This document shows, piece by piece, positions 51,671-60,463 of a DNA stretch of 64,000 nt (positions within the stretch are counted from its first letter, which is position 1; every line of letters starts with the position of its first letter). The notes beneath the pieces were generated by a model. The model saw only the letters and a list, made by a program, of their open reading frames with translations, made no database searches and was not told the origin of the DNA. The stretch is from contig NZ_JBHTLM010000017.1 in assembly GCF_042678945.1 (NCBI RefSeq), positions 46,664 through 110,663 on the forward strand. Reading direction: 5' to 3'. The position numbers and the translations under genes are program-made. This stretch comes from Fontibacillus puldeungensis. Lineage in GTDB: Bacteria > Bacillota > Bacilli > Paenibacillales > Paenibacillaceae.

Positions 51671-53323
51671 ATGACACCAAACGGAAAGTCTCGCAAGGAA
51701 CCGAACCGGAATTCGGAACAAAAACGAGTTCGTCCTACGGGCCAAGCATCGACTCATTCTAATAAATCAAAACAGGCCTCTTTAAAGGGCGGAACCCCGG
51801 GGAATGGATCGCAAGGCAAACCCCGTTCAGGGTCGGCTTATGCCGGTAAACAAGAGGGGCTTAATCGTCCCAACAAGGGATACAAAGGAAAACCTAAGCA
51901 TCCCGGCGGAGCAGCACATGCGCCTGCGCAGCGTATTGCCAGCAAAGAATTCGCTGATGATCTGCGGATCGGAGACCAAATCGTTGTCACGATCAAACGG
52001 CTCGGTATCAATGGTGAAGGGGTCGGTTACTACCGCCGCAAAGCGGTATTTATTGAGAATGCGATCCCAAACGAAGTCATTAAAGCCGAGGTCACTAAAG
52101 TCGAGAATAAATTTATTACCGCCTCAATGAAGCAAATCGAGAAGCGCTCCCCGTTCCGGGTAGACGCCCCTTGTCCGGTATTCGGCATCTGCGGCGGCTG
52201 TCAAATTCAGCACTTATCGTATGAAGGGCAGCTTGCGGGAAAAGAAGATATCGTTCGCGAAGCCTTTTCACGTTACGCCGGCCTACCGGATGTGCGAATG
52301 AAGCCGATTCTTGGCATGGAGCATCCTTGGGGTTATCGCAACAAAGCTCAGCTCCAGCTCAGGATGGAACAGGAAGGCATGATCGCCGGTCTGTATGCCG
52401 CCGACTCGCATAAGCTGATCGACATAACAGGCTGCCCGATCCAGCATCCCAAGCTAAATGAAGCGGTCGATCGAGTACGCAACGTCCTGCAGCGTCTGCA
52501 AATTCCCGTTTATAAGGAAAAAAGCAACCAGGGCCTCGTCCGTACGATCGTCGTCCGCTTAGGCTTTCAGTCTGAGCAGTTGCAAGTCACGCTGGTGACA
52601 TCAAGTGACAAGCTGCCTAGACGTGAAGAACTGGTGAAGGAGCTGCGGCTCGCTTTACCGGAACTTGCAAGCCTGGCGATGAACATTAATCCGAAGAATA
52701 CTTCGCTTGTGTTTGGCAACCGAACCATCACCCTCTGGGGGGAGGACAGCATCCAGGAATCGCTTGGCGATCTGGATTTCACGCTCTCCCCTCGCGCCTT
52801 CTTCCAGCTTAACCCGATCCAAACGGTCAAGCTGTATGAGACGGTGCGAACCGCCGCCGGGTTGACCGGACGGGAAACGGTTGTCGACGCCTACTGCGGC
52901 ACCGGCACGATCGGCCTGTGGCTGGCGCCTTACGCCCACGAGGTTCGCGGGATCGAATCGATCCCCGAAGCGGTCGAAGATGCGAAGGTGAATGCGGCCC
53001 GCAACGGGCGCGATAATGCCTCGTTCTACGAGGGCTACGCAGAGGAACTGCTCCCTCGATGGGTGAAGTCCGGCTTTTCCCCGGACGTTATCATCGCCGA
53101 CCCGCCGCGGACCGGCCTCGATGCCCGCTTCCTCGAAGCCGTACTGCGCACGAAGCCGAAGCGCTTCGTGTATGTCTCCTGCAACCCGTCCACGCTGGCC
53201 AAGGATTGCAAAGTGCTGATGGATGGCGGCTACGCCCTGGAATGGGTGCAGCCGGTCGATATGTTTCCGCAGACAAGTCATGTGGAGTGTACAGTGAGTC
53301 TTGCAAAAAAAGATACAGTCTAA
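51671..53323 (+). CDS. rlmD: RlmD/TrmA-type rRNA (uracil-5-)-methyltransferase
   Basis: A 550-residue protein from the ATG at 51671 (TGGAGAA upstream); the ATG five codons earlier overlaps the site. Residues 1-95 are a basic low-complexity extension absent from most homologues. Then come a TRAM domain (about 98-155), a 4Fe-4S site CPVFGICGGCQIQH, and a SAM domain (VVDAYCGTGTIGLW, IADPPRTGLD) with the catalytic Cys in YVSCNPSTLAKD. It methylates U to m5U in 23S rRNA. Bacillus has two paralogues (RlmCD-like), so the exact site is uncertain. It is the last core gene before the island. Confidence 0.9.
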   Translation: MTPNGKSRKEPNRNSEQKRVRPTGQASTHSNKSKQASLKGGTPGNGSQGKPRSGSAYAGKQEGLNRPNKGYKGKPKHPGGAAHAPAQRIASKEFADDLRIGDQIVVTIKRLGINGEGVGYYRRKAVFIENAIPNEVIKAEVTKVENKFITASMKQIEKRSPFRVDAPCPVFGICGGCQIQHLSYEGQLAGKEDIVREAFSRYAGLPDVRMKPILGMEHPWGYRNKAQLQLRMEQEGMIAGLYAADSHKLIDITGCPIQHPKLNEAVDRVRNVLQRLQIPVYKEKSNQGLVRTIVVRLGFQSEQLQVTLVTSSDKLPRREELVKELRLALPELASLAMNINPKNTSLVFGNRTITLWGEDSIQESLGDLDFTLSPRAFFQLNPIQTVKLYETVRTAAGLTGRETVVDAYCGTGTIGLWLAPYAHEVRGIESIPEAVEDAKVNAARNGRDNASFYEGYAEELLPRWVKSGFSPDVIIADPPRTGLDARFLEAVLRTKPKRFVYVSCNPSTLAKDCKVLMDGGYALEWVQPVDMFPQTSHVECTVSLAKKDTV

Positions 53324-53335
53324 TGAACTGTACCT

Positions 53336-53602
53336 TTAATGCGAAGGGAGAGGGTTGGAAAGATTGTAGTAAATCTTAATCTTTCCGCCCTCAAATACTT
53401 CGATTGTTTGGATAAGCCTTTGGAGGATATGCTTCAGAACCTGCTCATCATCAATGTTAAGGTCTGTAAAGCGCTCAACTTCCTTCCGAAAGGCTTCTTT
53501 TCGTTCTGCGAGGTTCTTTCCTTCTTCTAAGACTACAATGAGTTCAGGCACCCCATGGGTGTGTATATGATAAAGTATTAGAGTGATATACTCAGCCGCC
53601 AC
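53336..53602 (-). pseudogene. Remnant of a large serine recombinase (C-terminal end)
   Basis: An 88-residue minus-strand frame without a ribosome site. Its last 55 residues (EAFRKEVERFTDLNIDDEQV, then LIQTIEVFEGGKIKIYYNLS) resemble the extreme C terminus of large serine recombinases, which end in a similar helix plus RIEV-EGG-IKIHY strand. No resolvase catalytic domain exists nearby. I read it as a relic of the integrase that brought in the following AT-rich region, stranded next to the core gene rlmD. Confidence 0.5.
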
Positions 53603-53714
53603 ATACGTGTGGTATCATTCTTTAGCGAAATCAGTTTATATAGAAATGGAAAATTTTTATAAGGTTAAGCTATATTTGTAGTATAGTAGTCGAAATCATA
53701 ATGGGGGTGCTAGT

Positions 53715-55253
53715 GTGTCAAATATAAAAGCACTTGTTGTCGGTGTTAGTAATTATTATATGTCAGGGGCACCAAACCTTCCCTTTTGCAAGAATGATGT
53801 AATTGAGATGACGGAAGCCCTTCATACTGGATTAAAGTTAGAGTATGATGACATTTTCACTCTTGGAAAATCAGGTGATGTAACAAAGGGTGACTTCATA
53901 AAGGCAATTTCAGAAATAACAGCCATAATAGGTAAAGATGATTATTTGATGTTTTACTTTTCAGGACATGGTACATCTGTTCATGATCAGCACTACCTTG
54001 TATTTAGTGATGGATTATTAAGCACACAGGAAATTATAGAATTCTTCGAGCAGGCTTCTGCTAAAGGCAAGGTTGTTTTTTTGGATTGTTGCTATTCGGG
54101 TCAATTTTCGATAAGTGGAATATCGATACTTAGCGTTGAAGAAACGGTTAATGAGTTTGCAGGAAGAGGACACGCAGTATTTACTTCAAGTAATGCAACC
54201 CAAGTGTCTTATGGACACCCTGATAAACCAATTAGTGTGTTCACTAGTTTTTTATGTGATGCACTTAAAGATAAGAACATAATAAAAAAAGGCAAAGTTT
54301 CTTTATATGATATACAAAAACTTGTAAGACTCTTCTTAGAGGTTTGGAATCTAAAGAATCCAGATAAACAGCAACAACCTATTTATAGAGCAAATATGGG
54401 CGGCACTATTTATTTCGAGGTGCAAGAATATGTTCCATTCTATACCTCAAAAGTTTATTGCGAGTATGATAAGTACATAATTTTCAATGTTAAACCCCTC
54501 CACGTTGGTTTAACAAAAAGATATGCAGTTGAAACTATTATGAAAGAGCCATTATCTATTGAAGAAATAGGGGATATTTCATTAGAAATATCCGAAATGG
54601 TAAAAACAATAGAGGTTTATGAAAATTCAATAGCCCAAGAGCGTTTCTCAGGTAAATTGGCCAATATTATTTGGATTTATTTCGGACGAGATGAAAGTGA
54701 TATGGTAAAACATAATTATGTTTGTACCACAACGTGGGTTGATGATACTCAAGATAAAAATTGGTGGTATAGAGTAGACAATAAAGACACTTTTATCTTA
54801 AATAGTGTTCACTATAAATTCTTTTCATATTATGAGTCGTTAAAAAGTATGAATCAAGAAAATACAGGAAGTAAGGATAATGTCATATCAAAAACAAAAG
54901 ATATATTATCATCTATGTTAACTCTTGCGGAAAAGGCAATTCATTATTTCAATGAATTTAAGAACGGGGTTTTTGCAGAAGAAGACCTTATACAAGAAAT
55001 GGAGAATTTAATTCCCGATATAAATAAGTATTATTTTAAGAGTCATAATTGGGATATCCCACCAGATGAGATTCATGATTGGAGTCAAGCGTGTGCAGTG
55101 TTGATCGGTACTGTTTACGATTTCTCTTTGTTTTATAATAATAAGTATCTTTCACAGCGAACACCCGAAAATCGAAGGGCTTGTATGGAAAATACAATTA
55201 AGCAATATTACTCGGATTTAGAAAAAGTTCGCAAACTGGAAGAGAAACTGTAG
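53715..55253 (+). CDS. Caspase-like (peptidase C14) protein, putative defence effector
   Basis: A 512-residue protein with a GTG start after GGGGGTG. Residues 1-225 form a caspase/metacaspase fold: KALVVGVSNYY, LPFCKNDVIEMTEAL, the catalytic His in YFSGHGT (His85) and the Cys in VFLDCCYSG (Cys126, aligned with DxCHSG). Residues 230-512 match nothing I recognise and end in a helical stretch. Bacterial caspase-like proteases often act as triggered death effectors in anti-phage systems. The gene is AT-rich, lies alone on plus, and its nearest neighbours are a recombinase relic and the OLD-like pair 270 bp downstream. A link with that pair is inference. Confidence 0.85.
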   Translation: MSNIKALVVGVSNYYMSGAPNLPFCKNDVIEMTEALHTGLKLEYDDIFTLGKSGDVTKGDFIKAISEITAIIGKDDYLMFYFSGHGTSVHDQHYLVFSDGLLSTQEIIEFFEQASAKGKVVFLDCCYSGQFSISGISILSVEETVNEFAGRGHAVFTSSNATQVSYGHPDKPISVFTSFLCDALKDKNIIKKGKVSLYDIQKLVRLFLEVWNLKNPDKQQQPIYRANMGGTIYFEVQEYVPFYTSKVYCEYDKYIIFNVKPLHVGLTKRYAVETIMKEPLSIEEIGDISLEISEMVKTIEVYENSIAQERFSGKLANIIWIYFGRDESDMVKHNYVCTTTWVDDTQDKNWWYRVDNKDTFILNSVHYKFFSYYESLKSMNQENTGSKDNVISKTKDILSSMLTLAEKAIHYFNEFKNGVFAEEDLIQEMENLIPDINKYYFKSHNWDIPPDEIHDWSQACAVLIGTVYDFSLFYNNKYLSQRTPENRRACMENTIKQYYSDLEKVRKLEEKL

Positions 55254-55523
55254 GGTACACTTATACCGGAACATTTTTAATCTAATGAGCAATATCGAGT
55301 AATATCATTCTTGTGGTTAGTTGTGTACTTACGGTCCTCTCCTCACGCGTAGAATCAGTAGCTCTTTTTGTAAGGTTGCACAGGATCAGATGGTTAGAGA
55401 TAAACAAAAGTCGATTTAATTGAGGACATTCACAATTTGCAATGGATTATATCAACATGTCTGTTAATAATTGATTATTTTCGTGAAAAAGTAAGTTTAT
55501 TATCGTATAGGTGGTGACTATTT

Positions 55524-56885
55524 CTGAAACCGAAGAAATATTTAGAACAATTAAAGCAAATTAATACAATCCCGAACTTAGTCAAAGCTATTAAATCAAT
55601 TTTTGAAAGCTTTGAAGATAACAACTATATACCTGCAATTATAGAAGAAGGGAGTTTCACTCTAGAACAGGGGGAAGATCTGTATCTAAAACTAGTCCTA
55701 AAACACCAGTCACTAAAACTAGAAAAAACTTGGTTAAAGGATAACATGTCTTTTGGATTAGAAGAGCTGACAGATTATCGTGATAACGTTAACGATAGTG
55801 CGTTTGCTCACAATATTATTACCTACAGAAAATACAAAACGCGTAATTTGTATCAGTTGAATCCATTATTGGTTTCGGATGGGATCAATGAGTATGAATA
55901 TTCTAATTCAAATTATGTAAATGCATATTTGAACGATGAATATTCAAATTTAAAGGGATTACCAGTATTGAAGTCCACAAATGAACTTAAATTAATGGTA
56001 TTGAAAAAGGTATTTAATAACTTTATTAATGATCCCCAAAGTAACATTTACCCAAAGTTCGAATTAGTAGCGGAATTTGAATATCGTACACATAATAACG
56101 GTATTAAAAATATTAAATCAAACGTTTATAAATCAAAGGATTCGTTTGTGAGAGTTGATAGGAATGAAAATGCAGTATTAATTCTTGGAAGTGTTATACT
56201 CCCACCATTTAAAAGTAAAAAGAAAGAATCCAAAAGAAATATTCAGGTACTTGATTTAAACGATCTAAAGCCGCGGCCGCATAACTCCAGTCATCACAAC
56301 GGGGATACTATTGAAGGTTTCATTTGTTTTAAATCTGAAGTAATAACCGTTCTTAATGGGTATTACTATTTTTACGATTTGCAAATGATCGATAAAAATA
56401 ATATTGAGAATACTTATTTAGTTGATGTGCTAAGTGACAAAGTTGTCTTTTGGGAAGCCGAATATAATAAGTTACCTGATTTCATAAAGGAGCAAATAGA
56501 TCCTTATAATTTTGTGCCTGTGGATAAAAGTGGAATTATTAGTCAGGCTATGTCCGCAATGCAACTTGAGGTCGATTGGAACTGGGATAAGAAACTATCT
56601 CCCGAATACATGCTAGCTAACTTAATTAGAGAGAGAGTATTCAATAGAGCGATAGATATGGGCTTGACATTTATTGAGCCTAAAAATGAAGCTGAGTTCA
56701 AGGGGTTTATCTTAAAAGTTGAATCTCTAACTAATGTTAAATTGGAGAAATTTAATTCAGCATCTGTTGATGTAAAACAATTAATTAATATTCGCAATGG
56801 TGCTAATATGGACAAATCGGTAAACGATTTAAAGCTTCTTTATCAAAAGTATTGTTACGCTATACAAATGGAGTATAAAAAATGA
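55524..56885 (+). CDS. Unrecognised 453-residue partner of the OLD-like ATPase (probable CTG start)
   Basis: From the ATG at 55746 the frame gives 379 residues, but it stays open and coding-like to 55518. A strong AGGTGGTG lies 7 nt before CTG at 55524 (LKPKKYLEQLKQINTIPNLV). I therefore propose 453 residues with a CTG start; the ATG has only AAAGGA 4 nt upstream. The protein is Asn/Lys/Glu-rich and soluble, with no membrane segment and no motif I know. The central about 55-residue stretch DSFVRVDRNENAVLILGSVI and the aromatic WEAEYNK and DWNWDKK are notable. It overlaps the next gene by ATGA, so the two products are expected to act together. Confidence 0.7.
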   Translation: MKPKKYLEQLKQINTIPNLVKAIKSIFESFEDNNYIPAIIEEGSFTLEQGEDLYLKLVLKHQSLKLEKTWLKDNMSFGLEELTDYRDNVNDSAFAHNIITYRKYKTRNLYQLNPLLVSDGINEYEYSNSNYVNAYLNDEYSNLKGLPVLKSTNELKLMVLKKVFNNFINDPQSNIYPKFELVAEFEYRTHNNGIKNIKSNVYKSKDSFVRVDRNENAVLILGSVILPPFKSKKKESKRNIQVLDLNDLKPRPHNSSHHNGDTIEGFICFKSEVITVLNGYYYFYDLQMIDKNNIENTYLVDVLSDKVVFWEAEYNKLPDFIKEQIDPYNFVPVDKSGIISQAMSAMQLEVDWNWDKKLSPEYMLANLIRERVFNRAIDMGLTFIEPKNEAEFKGFILKVESLTNVKLEKFNSASVDVKQLINIRNGANMDKSVNDLKLLYQKYCYAIQMEYKK

Positions 56886-58135
56886 CTTTTATTAATGATT
56901 TTTCAAAACCTATAAAGTTTCTTGTTGGTATGAATGGTTCCGGTAAAAGTTATGCTTTAAACGAAGCTTTAAAAGAACAAGAACAATGGGCATTTTTAAT
57001 AACAGAGGACGGAATGCCTATAATACCAAGACATATGAATCAAGTATCAATAAATTTAGATAGCATGTCATATAATTATCTAGATGAGGGTTCACGTGGT
57101 CAGTTAGGGAGAGAAACTGAGGAAGAAGATATATCCGAGAAAGCACAACGGGTCATATCATTTTGTAACGAAATTATAAGAAAATTAAACTTATTTATAA
57201 CAAAGTCTAAAGGACAAGAGAAGCTTTATAATATGATGTCAATCTTCACCAGTTACAATTTGAATCATGTTAGAGTAATTTACTTTGATGAACCGGAGAA
57301 CTTTTTAGATGAAGAGTTTTTAAAAGTTATTGCCGACTTCTTTGATGTATTAATTAATAGTGATTATATAGTAAGAGTTGCTACCCATAATTCTCGATTA
57401 TTAAATATTTTAAAGGTCAATTTAGAGGATGTAATTTTCTTTCATACCCACTCCCAGTTTCTTGTAGCGGAAGATGAAATAAAGGAGATATTTCAAAGCT
57501 CATCCAATCAAATAGAGCGCATTAGAGAACAGCAGAGAATTCAAACTGATGCCTCTATACAATACAAACTAGATTTATTGAATCATGAACAAGCTTTTAA
57601 TAGCTTTATTGAGCAAAATTTAAAAAGTGAGGAATTTTATAGGTCCTTATTTTATAAAAAGATAATCATTGTTGAGGGAATTTCAGATATTGTTGCTTTG
57701 GCCTCAATGAAAAATGATTTTGATAGCTCGATTGAAATATATAATCCGAATGGCAAGGCATTCATTCCCTTTTTTGTTCAATTATTTTTAAAGCTTAGAA
57801 AAGAAGTTATTGTTATTATTGATGGTGATATTCCTATACAAGAAGAGGATACTCTTCTAAAGCATCCAGTAGCCATTACACATTTTCTGAAGGAATTTGA
57901 GGCTAGAAATGAAATAAAGCTTGTAATACATACTCCTGATTTGGAAGGGTTTTATAATATAGATCTTGAACAAATCGGTGGTTCTTTAGGGATGTCAAAT
58001 ACAGTGAGAAGAACTAATAAAGGTTGGCTTAAATTCTTAGCCGCATTTATTTTTTTTAGTGAAGAAGTAAATAAAGAACGTTTGAGAGGTCATGTATTAG
58101 GGACGGCAGATGAAAATCAATTCCAATTTCAGTAA
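56882..58135 (+). CDS. Compact OLD-like P-loop ATPase with C-terminal TOPRIM domain
   Basis: A 417-residue protein. Walker A GMNGSGKS (16-23), Walker B VRVIYFDEPEN (D137, E138) and H-loop VATHNSRLL (H169) define an ABC-type ATPase of the AAA15/OLD kind. Walker A and B are only about 115 residues apart, so the usual long insertion is missing. The C-terminal TOPRIM has IIIVEGISD (E265) and VIIDGD (314-316). OLD nucleases of this build (GajA, AriA/AriB, Lhr-like retron effectors) serve in phage defence. The partner upstream is not a UvrD helicase, HNH or retron, so this is not plain Gabija, Septu or Retron-Eco8. Confidence 0.85.
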   Translation: MTFINDFSKPIKFLVGMNGSGKSYALNEALKEQEQWAFLITEDGMPIIPRHMNQVSINLDSMSYNYLDEGSRGQLGRETEEEDISEKAQRVISFCNEIIRKLNLFITKSKGQEKLYNMMSIFTSYNLNHVRVIYFDEPENFLDEEFLKVIADFFDVLINSDYIVRVATHNSRLLNILKVNLEDVIFFHTHSQFLVAEDEIKEIFQSSSNQIERIREQQRIQTDASIQYKLDLLNHEQAFNSFIEQNLKSEEFYRSLFYKKIIIVEGISDIVALASMKNDFDSSIEIYNPNGKAFIPFFVQLFLKLRKEVIVIIDGDIPIQEEDTLLKHPVAITHFLKEFEARNEIKLVIHTPDLEGFYNIDLEQIGGSLGMSNTVRRTNKGWLKFLAAFIFFSEEVNKERLRGHVLGTADENQFQFQ

Positions 58136-58421
58136 AGACCTTAATATAGTGAAGAAGAAGGATATAGGTTGATTTAGTTATTTATAAAGTATGTTGGCTA
58201 AAATATGGAGAAGAGACTTTATCAAGTCGCTCTCTCCAAATTGAGAGCAAATGTCATTCCTTGAAAAAAGTTTGTACTCCCTATCGCCTCGTCACACGTT
58301 GAGAGTATAGCTCTCATGACGAATAGTGGTTTAAAGGGTAAATAAGGCAGAGCAACCACTTTATGTAGTGATTTTGGAGAATAAAATGGAAAAAGGCACA
58401 ATAACAAGGGGCGTGAGTGAA

Positions 58422-58840
58422 ATGTGGAAATGTCCGAAGTGCGGTCGTGAGTTCAAAACACGGAACAAGACCACTTTTGCGTGAAACCGAACAGCATCGA
58501 CGAATACATTGCCACACAGCCGGAAGATGTGCGACCTCTGTTGCAAAGTATCCGCGAAACCATCCGAGCAGCCGCACCGGAGGCTACAGAGAAAATCTCG
58601 TGGCAGATGCCGACGTTCTGGCAAGGTGAGAACCTCATCCACTTCGCGGTGTTCAAAAAACACATCGGACTGTTCCCCGGCGGCGAAGCTACGTCTGAGT
58701 TCGCGGAGCGGCTCGCAGGATATAAGACTTCCAAGGGAGCGATTCAGCTACCGCTTGGTAAGCCGATAGATTATAAACTCATCACCGACATCGTGCGGTG
58801 GAGGGTAAAGCGGAAAGCGAAAGAGAGTGACACTTTATGA
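58422..58840 (+). pseudogene. DUF1801 (YdhG-like) protein with N-terminal zinc ribbon, broken by a 1-nt frameshift
   Basis: The frame from ATG 58422 reads MWKCPKCGREFK, then stops after eight more codons. The DUF1801 frame, open from GTG 58481, continues MKPNSIDEYIATQPEDVRPL, then EKISWQMPTFWQGENLIHFA and KKHIGLFPGGEAT, a full DUF1801 domain. Read in the DUF1801 frame, the bases just before 58481 encode EQDHFC, the missing zinc-binding His and Cys. One A is lacking in the run at 58454-58458 (AAAA for AAAAA). Intact homologues carry both parts in one frame. It is either a natural frameshift or a homopolymer error. The stop overlaps DUF2200 by ATGA. Confidence 0.75.
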
Positions 58841-59187
58841 CAAACGAGCGCGTGTACAAGATGGCGTTTTCGAGAGTCTACCCACTACTCGTTCAAAAGG
58901 CAGAGCGTAAAGGGCGCACCAAATTAGAGGTTGATGCTGTGATTTGTTGGCTGACAGGGTATGACGATTCTGGCTTGCAAGCTCAAATTGTGAAGAATAT
59001 CGATTACGAAACCTTCTTTAGCGAAGCCCCGCAGATAAACCCGAACGCCGCCAAAATTTCAGGCGTGATTTGTGGGCATCGCGTCGAGGAAATCGAAGAC
59101 CCGCTCATGCAGAAAATCAGGTGGCTGGACAAGTTGGTTGATGAACTGGCAAAAGGCAAGCCGATGGAGAAGATATTGAGGAGTTGA
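58837..59187 (+). CDS. DUF2200 family protein
   Basis: A 116-residue protein with the family's strong pattern: ERVYKMAFSRVYPLLVQKAE, RTKLEVDAVICWLTGYD, then IDYETFFSEAPQINPNA and VCGHRVEEIEDPLMQKIR (here ICGHRVEEIEDPLMQKIR). The family is widespread, small and functionally uncharacterised. It overlaps the DUF1801 gene by 4 bp, so the two are coupled. Confidence 0.88.
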   Translation: MTNERVYKMAFSRVYPLLVQKAERKGRTKLEVDAVICWLTGYDDSGLQAQIVKNIDYETFFSEAPQINPNAAKISGVICGHRVEEIEDPLMQKIRWLDKLVDELAKGKPMEKILRS

Positions 59188-59204
59188 AGTAAGTGGGGAT
59201 GATT

Positions 59205-59462
59205 ATGGCAGACTTTACATCGGAAGAGTTGGGCGAAGCACACCGCGCGATATTATCGCTAAGAAACAAATCTGAAAAGGCATCCGGCAAGCTGTTGCTT
59301 ACAATTTACTTAGATCGTAAAGTAAAAAGCATGCACCGAACACAAAAAAATTGGCTGCTAGACAAAATGCTTCTGAAATATACCCCGCCGCTAAGGCTCC
59401 ACCCTGCCCAAATAGCATCTTTTTTATCTCCTCAAGTCATGTGGAGTGCTGTTCACTGTTAG
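59205..59462 (+). CDS. Small unrecognised protein, possibly with altered C terminus
   Basis: An 85-residue frame from the ATG at 59205 (GTGGGG upstream): MADFTSEELGEAHRAILSLR, then KSEKASGKLLLTIYLDRKVK. The first 50 residues recall a small family of about 60-residue proteins (FTKEELEEAHRA...KCEKA...LLKNRIKAL). The remaining 35 residues are hydrophobic and atypical, so the 3' end may come from a local frameshift or indel. It lies 17 bp after DUF2200 and before a terminator. Confidence 0.45.
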   Translation: MADFTSEELGEAHRAILSLRNKSEKASGKLLLTIYLDRKVKSMHRTQKNWLLDKMLLKYTPPLRLHPAQIASFLSPQVMWSAVHC

Positions 59463-59506
59463 TGCGGAAGGACAATTAAAACGGAGATGTATTGGCGGAA
59501 ATAGCA

Positions 59507-59535
59507 AAAGAGGGGTGCAGAACCCCTCTTTTTGT
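59507..59535 (+). terminator. Terminator after the DUF1801-DUF2200 group
   Basis: AGAGGGGT-GCAG-AACCCCTCT followed by TTTTGTTT. It also serves the convergent GNAT gene weakly. Confidence 0.85.
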
Positions 59536-59539
59536 TTAA

Positions 59540-60463
59540 CTAATTCAGTTTAATAAAATACCTAATTTCTTCCTTGTCCGCGTGGAATCCAACCGATTCG
59601 TATAGAGACAAAGCAGATTTATTTGTAGTTAATACCATGAGGTTCGCACATGGTAGCTGATTAGCTTTGAGATATCTCAAAGCTTGTGTAAGCAAATACT
59701 TGGCAAAGCCGCGTTTTCTCCAAGGTTCACGGACAAAAACGTCCTCGATTACACCGTGGTCATCTTCTTGCCATGCCATCAGTCCGCCGATTATAGTGTC
59801 TGTTTGGCGTATGACCATGGAGGTCCATAGTTTGTTATTCTTGTAATCAGATAACCTATTTAGGCCAAGTGGAGCGTCAGGCCAAATTTCGGCTTCTACA
59901 TCAAGATAATCTCTTTCTTCATCAGGGCTTTCCATCTTCCAGTATGAAAATTGAAACTCCTCATGCAGCTTTAACTCAGGAATCGGTTCATTTAAATCTC
60001 GATTCATGCGATACACACTTTTCAAATGAAGGTATCCCTTTCCGATAAAAAACTGGTTATTTACTGTTTCTGACGAATCATTACCAACACACAGTACGGT
60101 TCCATATTCTATAGGCAAAGTTTCCTTTAATTGAATTGCTCTTATGTAAAGTTGCTGATAGACGCTGTTGAGCAGAGCAATGTCATTTTCTTTTTCGGGA
60201 ATGGTTTTAAGGTTGACGTAGATAGAGTGATTGTTCTCTTTTGAACGACCGGGAGGTATAACATTAATGATGCTAACTTGGCCCTTAGCAACCATTTTCC
60301 CATCTTCAAATGCACAAAAAACGTTACTCCAATTGTCCTCGTCCCCAATCCACCAAAATGTTGCATTTTCTTTTGCTGTTACGGATTGGTACAATTCGCC
60401 AAGTAATGGCATATCTCCATGTTGAAAATTACGTATGACTATTTTTGTTGATGATTGGCTCAA
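59540..60463 (-). CDS. Two-domain GNAT acetyltransferase
   Basis: A 307-residue protein. The C-terminal GNAT domain is clear (GLMAWQEDDHGVIEDVFVRE, then WRKRGFAKYLLTQALRYLK, the acetyl-CoA loop RKRGFA, and SALSLYESVGF). The N-terminal 150 residues resemble a second, degenerate GNAT fold (VIRNFQHGDMPLLGELY and YIRAIQLKETLPI). The substrate is unknown. GAGGGGAGAA precedes the start. Confidence 0.85.
   Translation of the reverse strand: MSQSSTKIVIRNFQHGDMPLLGELYQSVTAKENATFWWIGDEDNWSNVFCAFEDGKMVAKGQVSIINVIPPGRSKENNHSIYVNLKTIPEKENDIALLNSVYQQLYIRAIQLKETLPIEYGTVLCVGNDSSETVNNQFFIGKGYLHLKSVYRMNRDLNEPIPELKLHEEFQFSYWKMESPDEERDYLDVEAEIWPDAPLGLNRLSDYKNNKLWTSMVIRQTDTIIGGLMAWQEDDHGVIEDVFVREPWRKRGFAKYLLTQALRYLKANQLPCANLMVLTTNKSALSLYESVGFHADKEEIRYFIKLN

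Noticed and set aside
52655..53281. 208-codon minus-strand ORF
   Set aside because: Antisense to the catalytic half of rlmD; no ribosome site.
56882..58135. Gabija system (GajAB)
   Set aside because: The ATPase-TOPRIM protein is much shorter than GajA and no UvrD-like GajB is present; the neighbour is upstream and unrelated in sequence.
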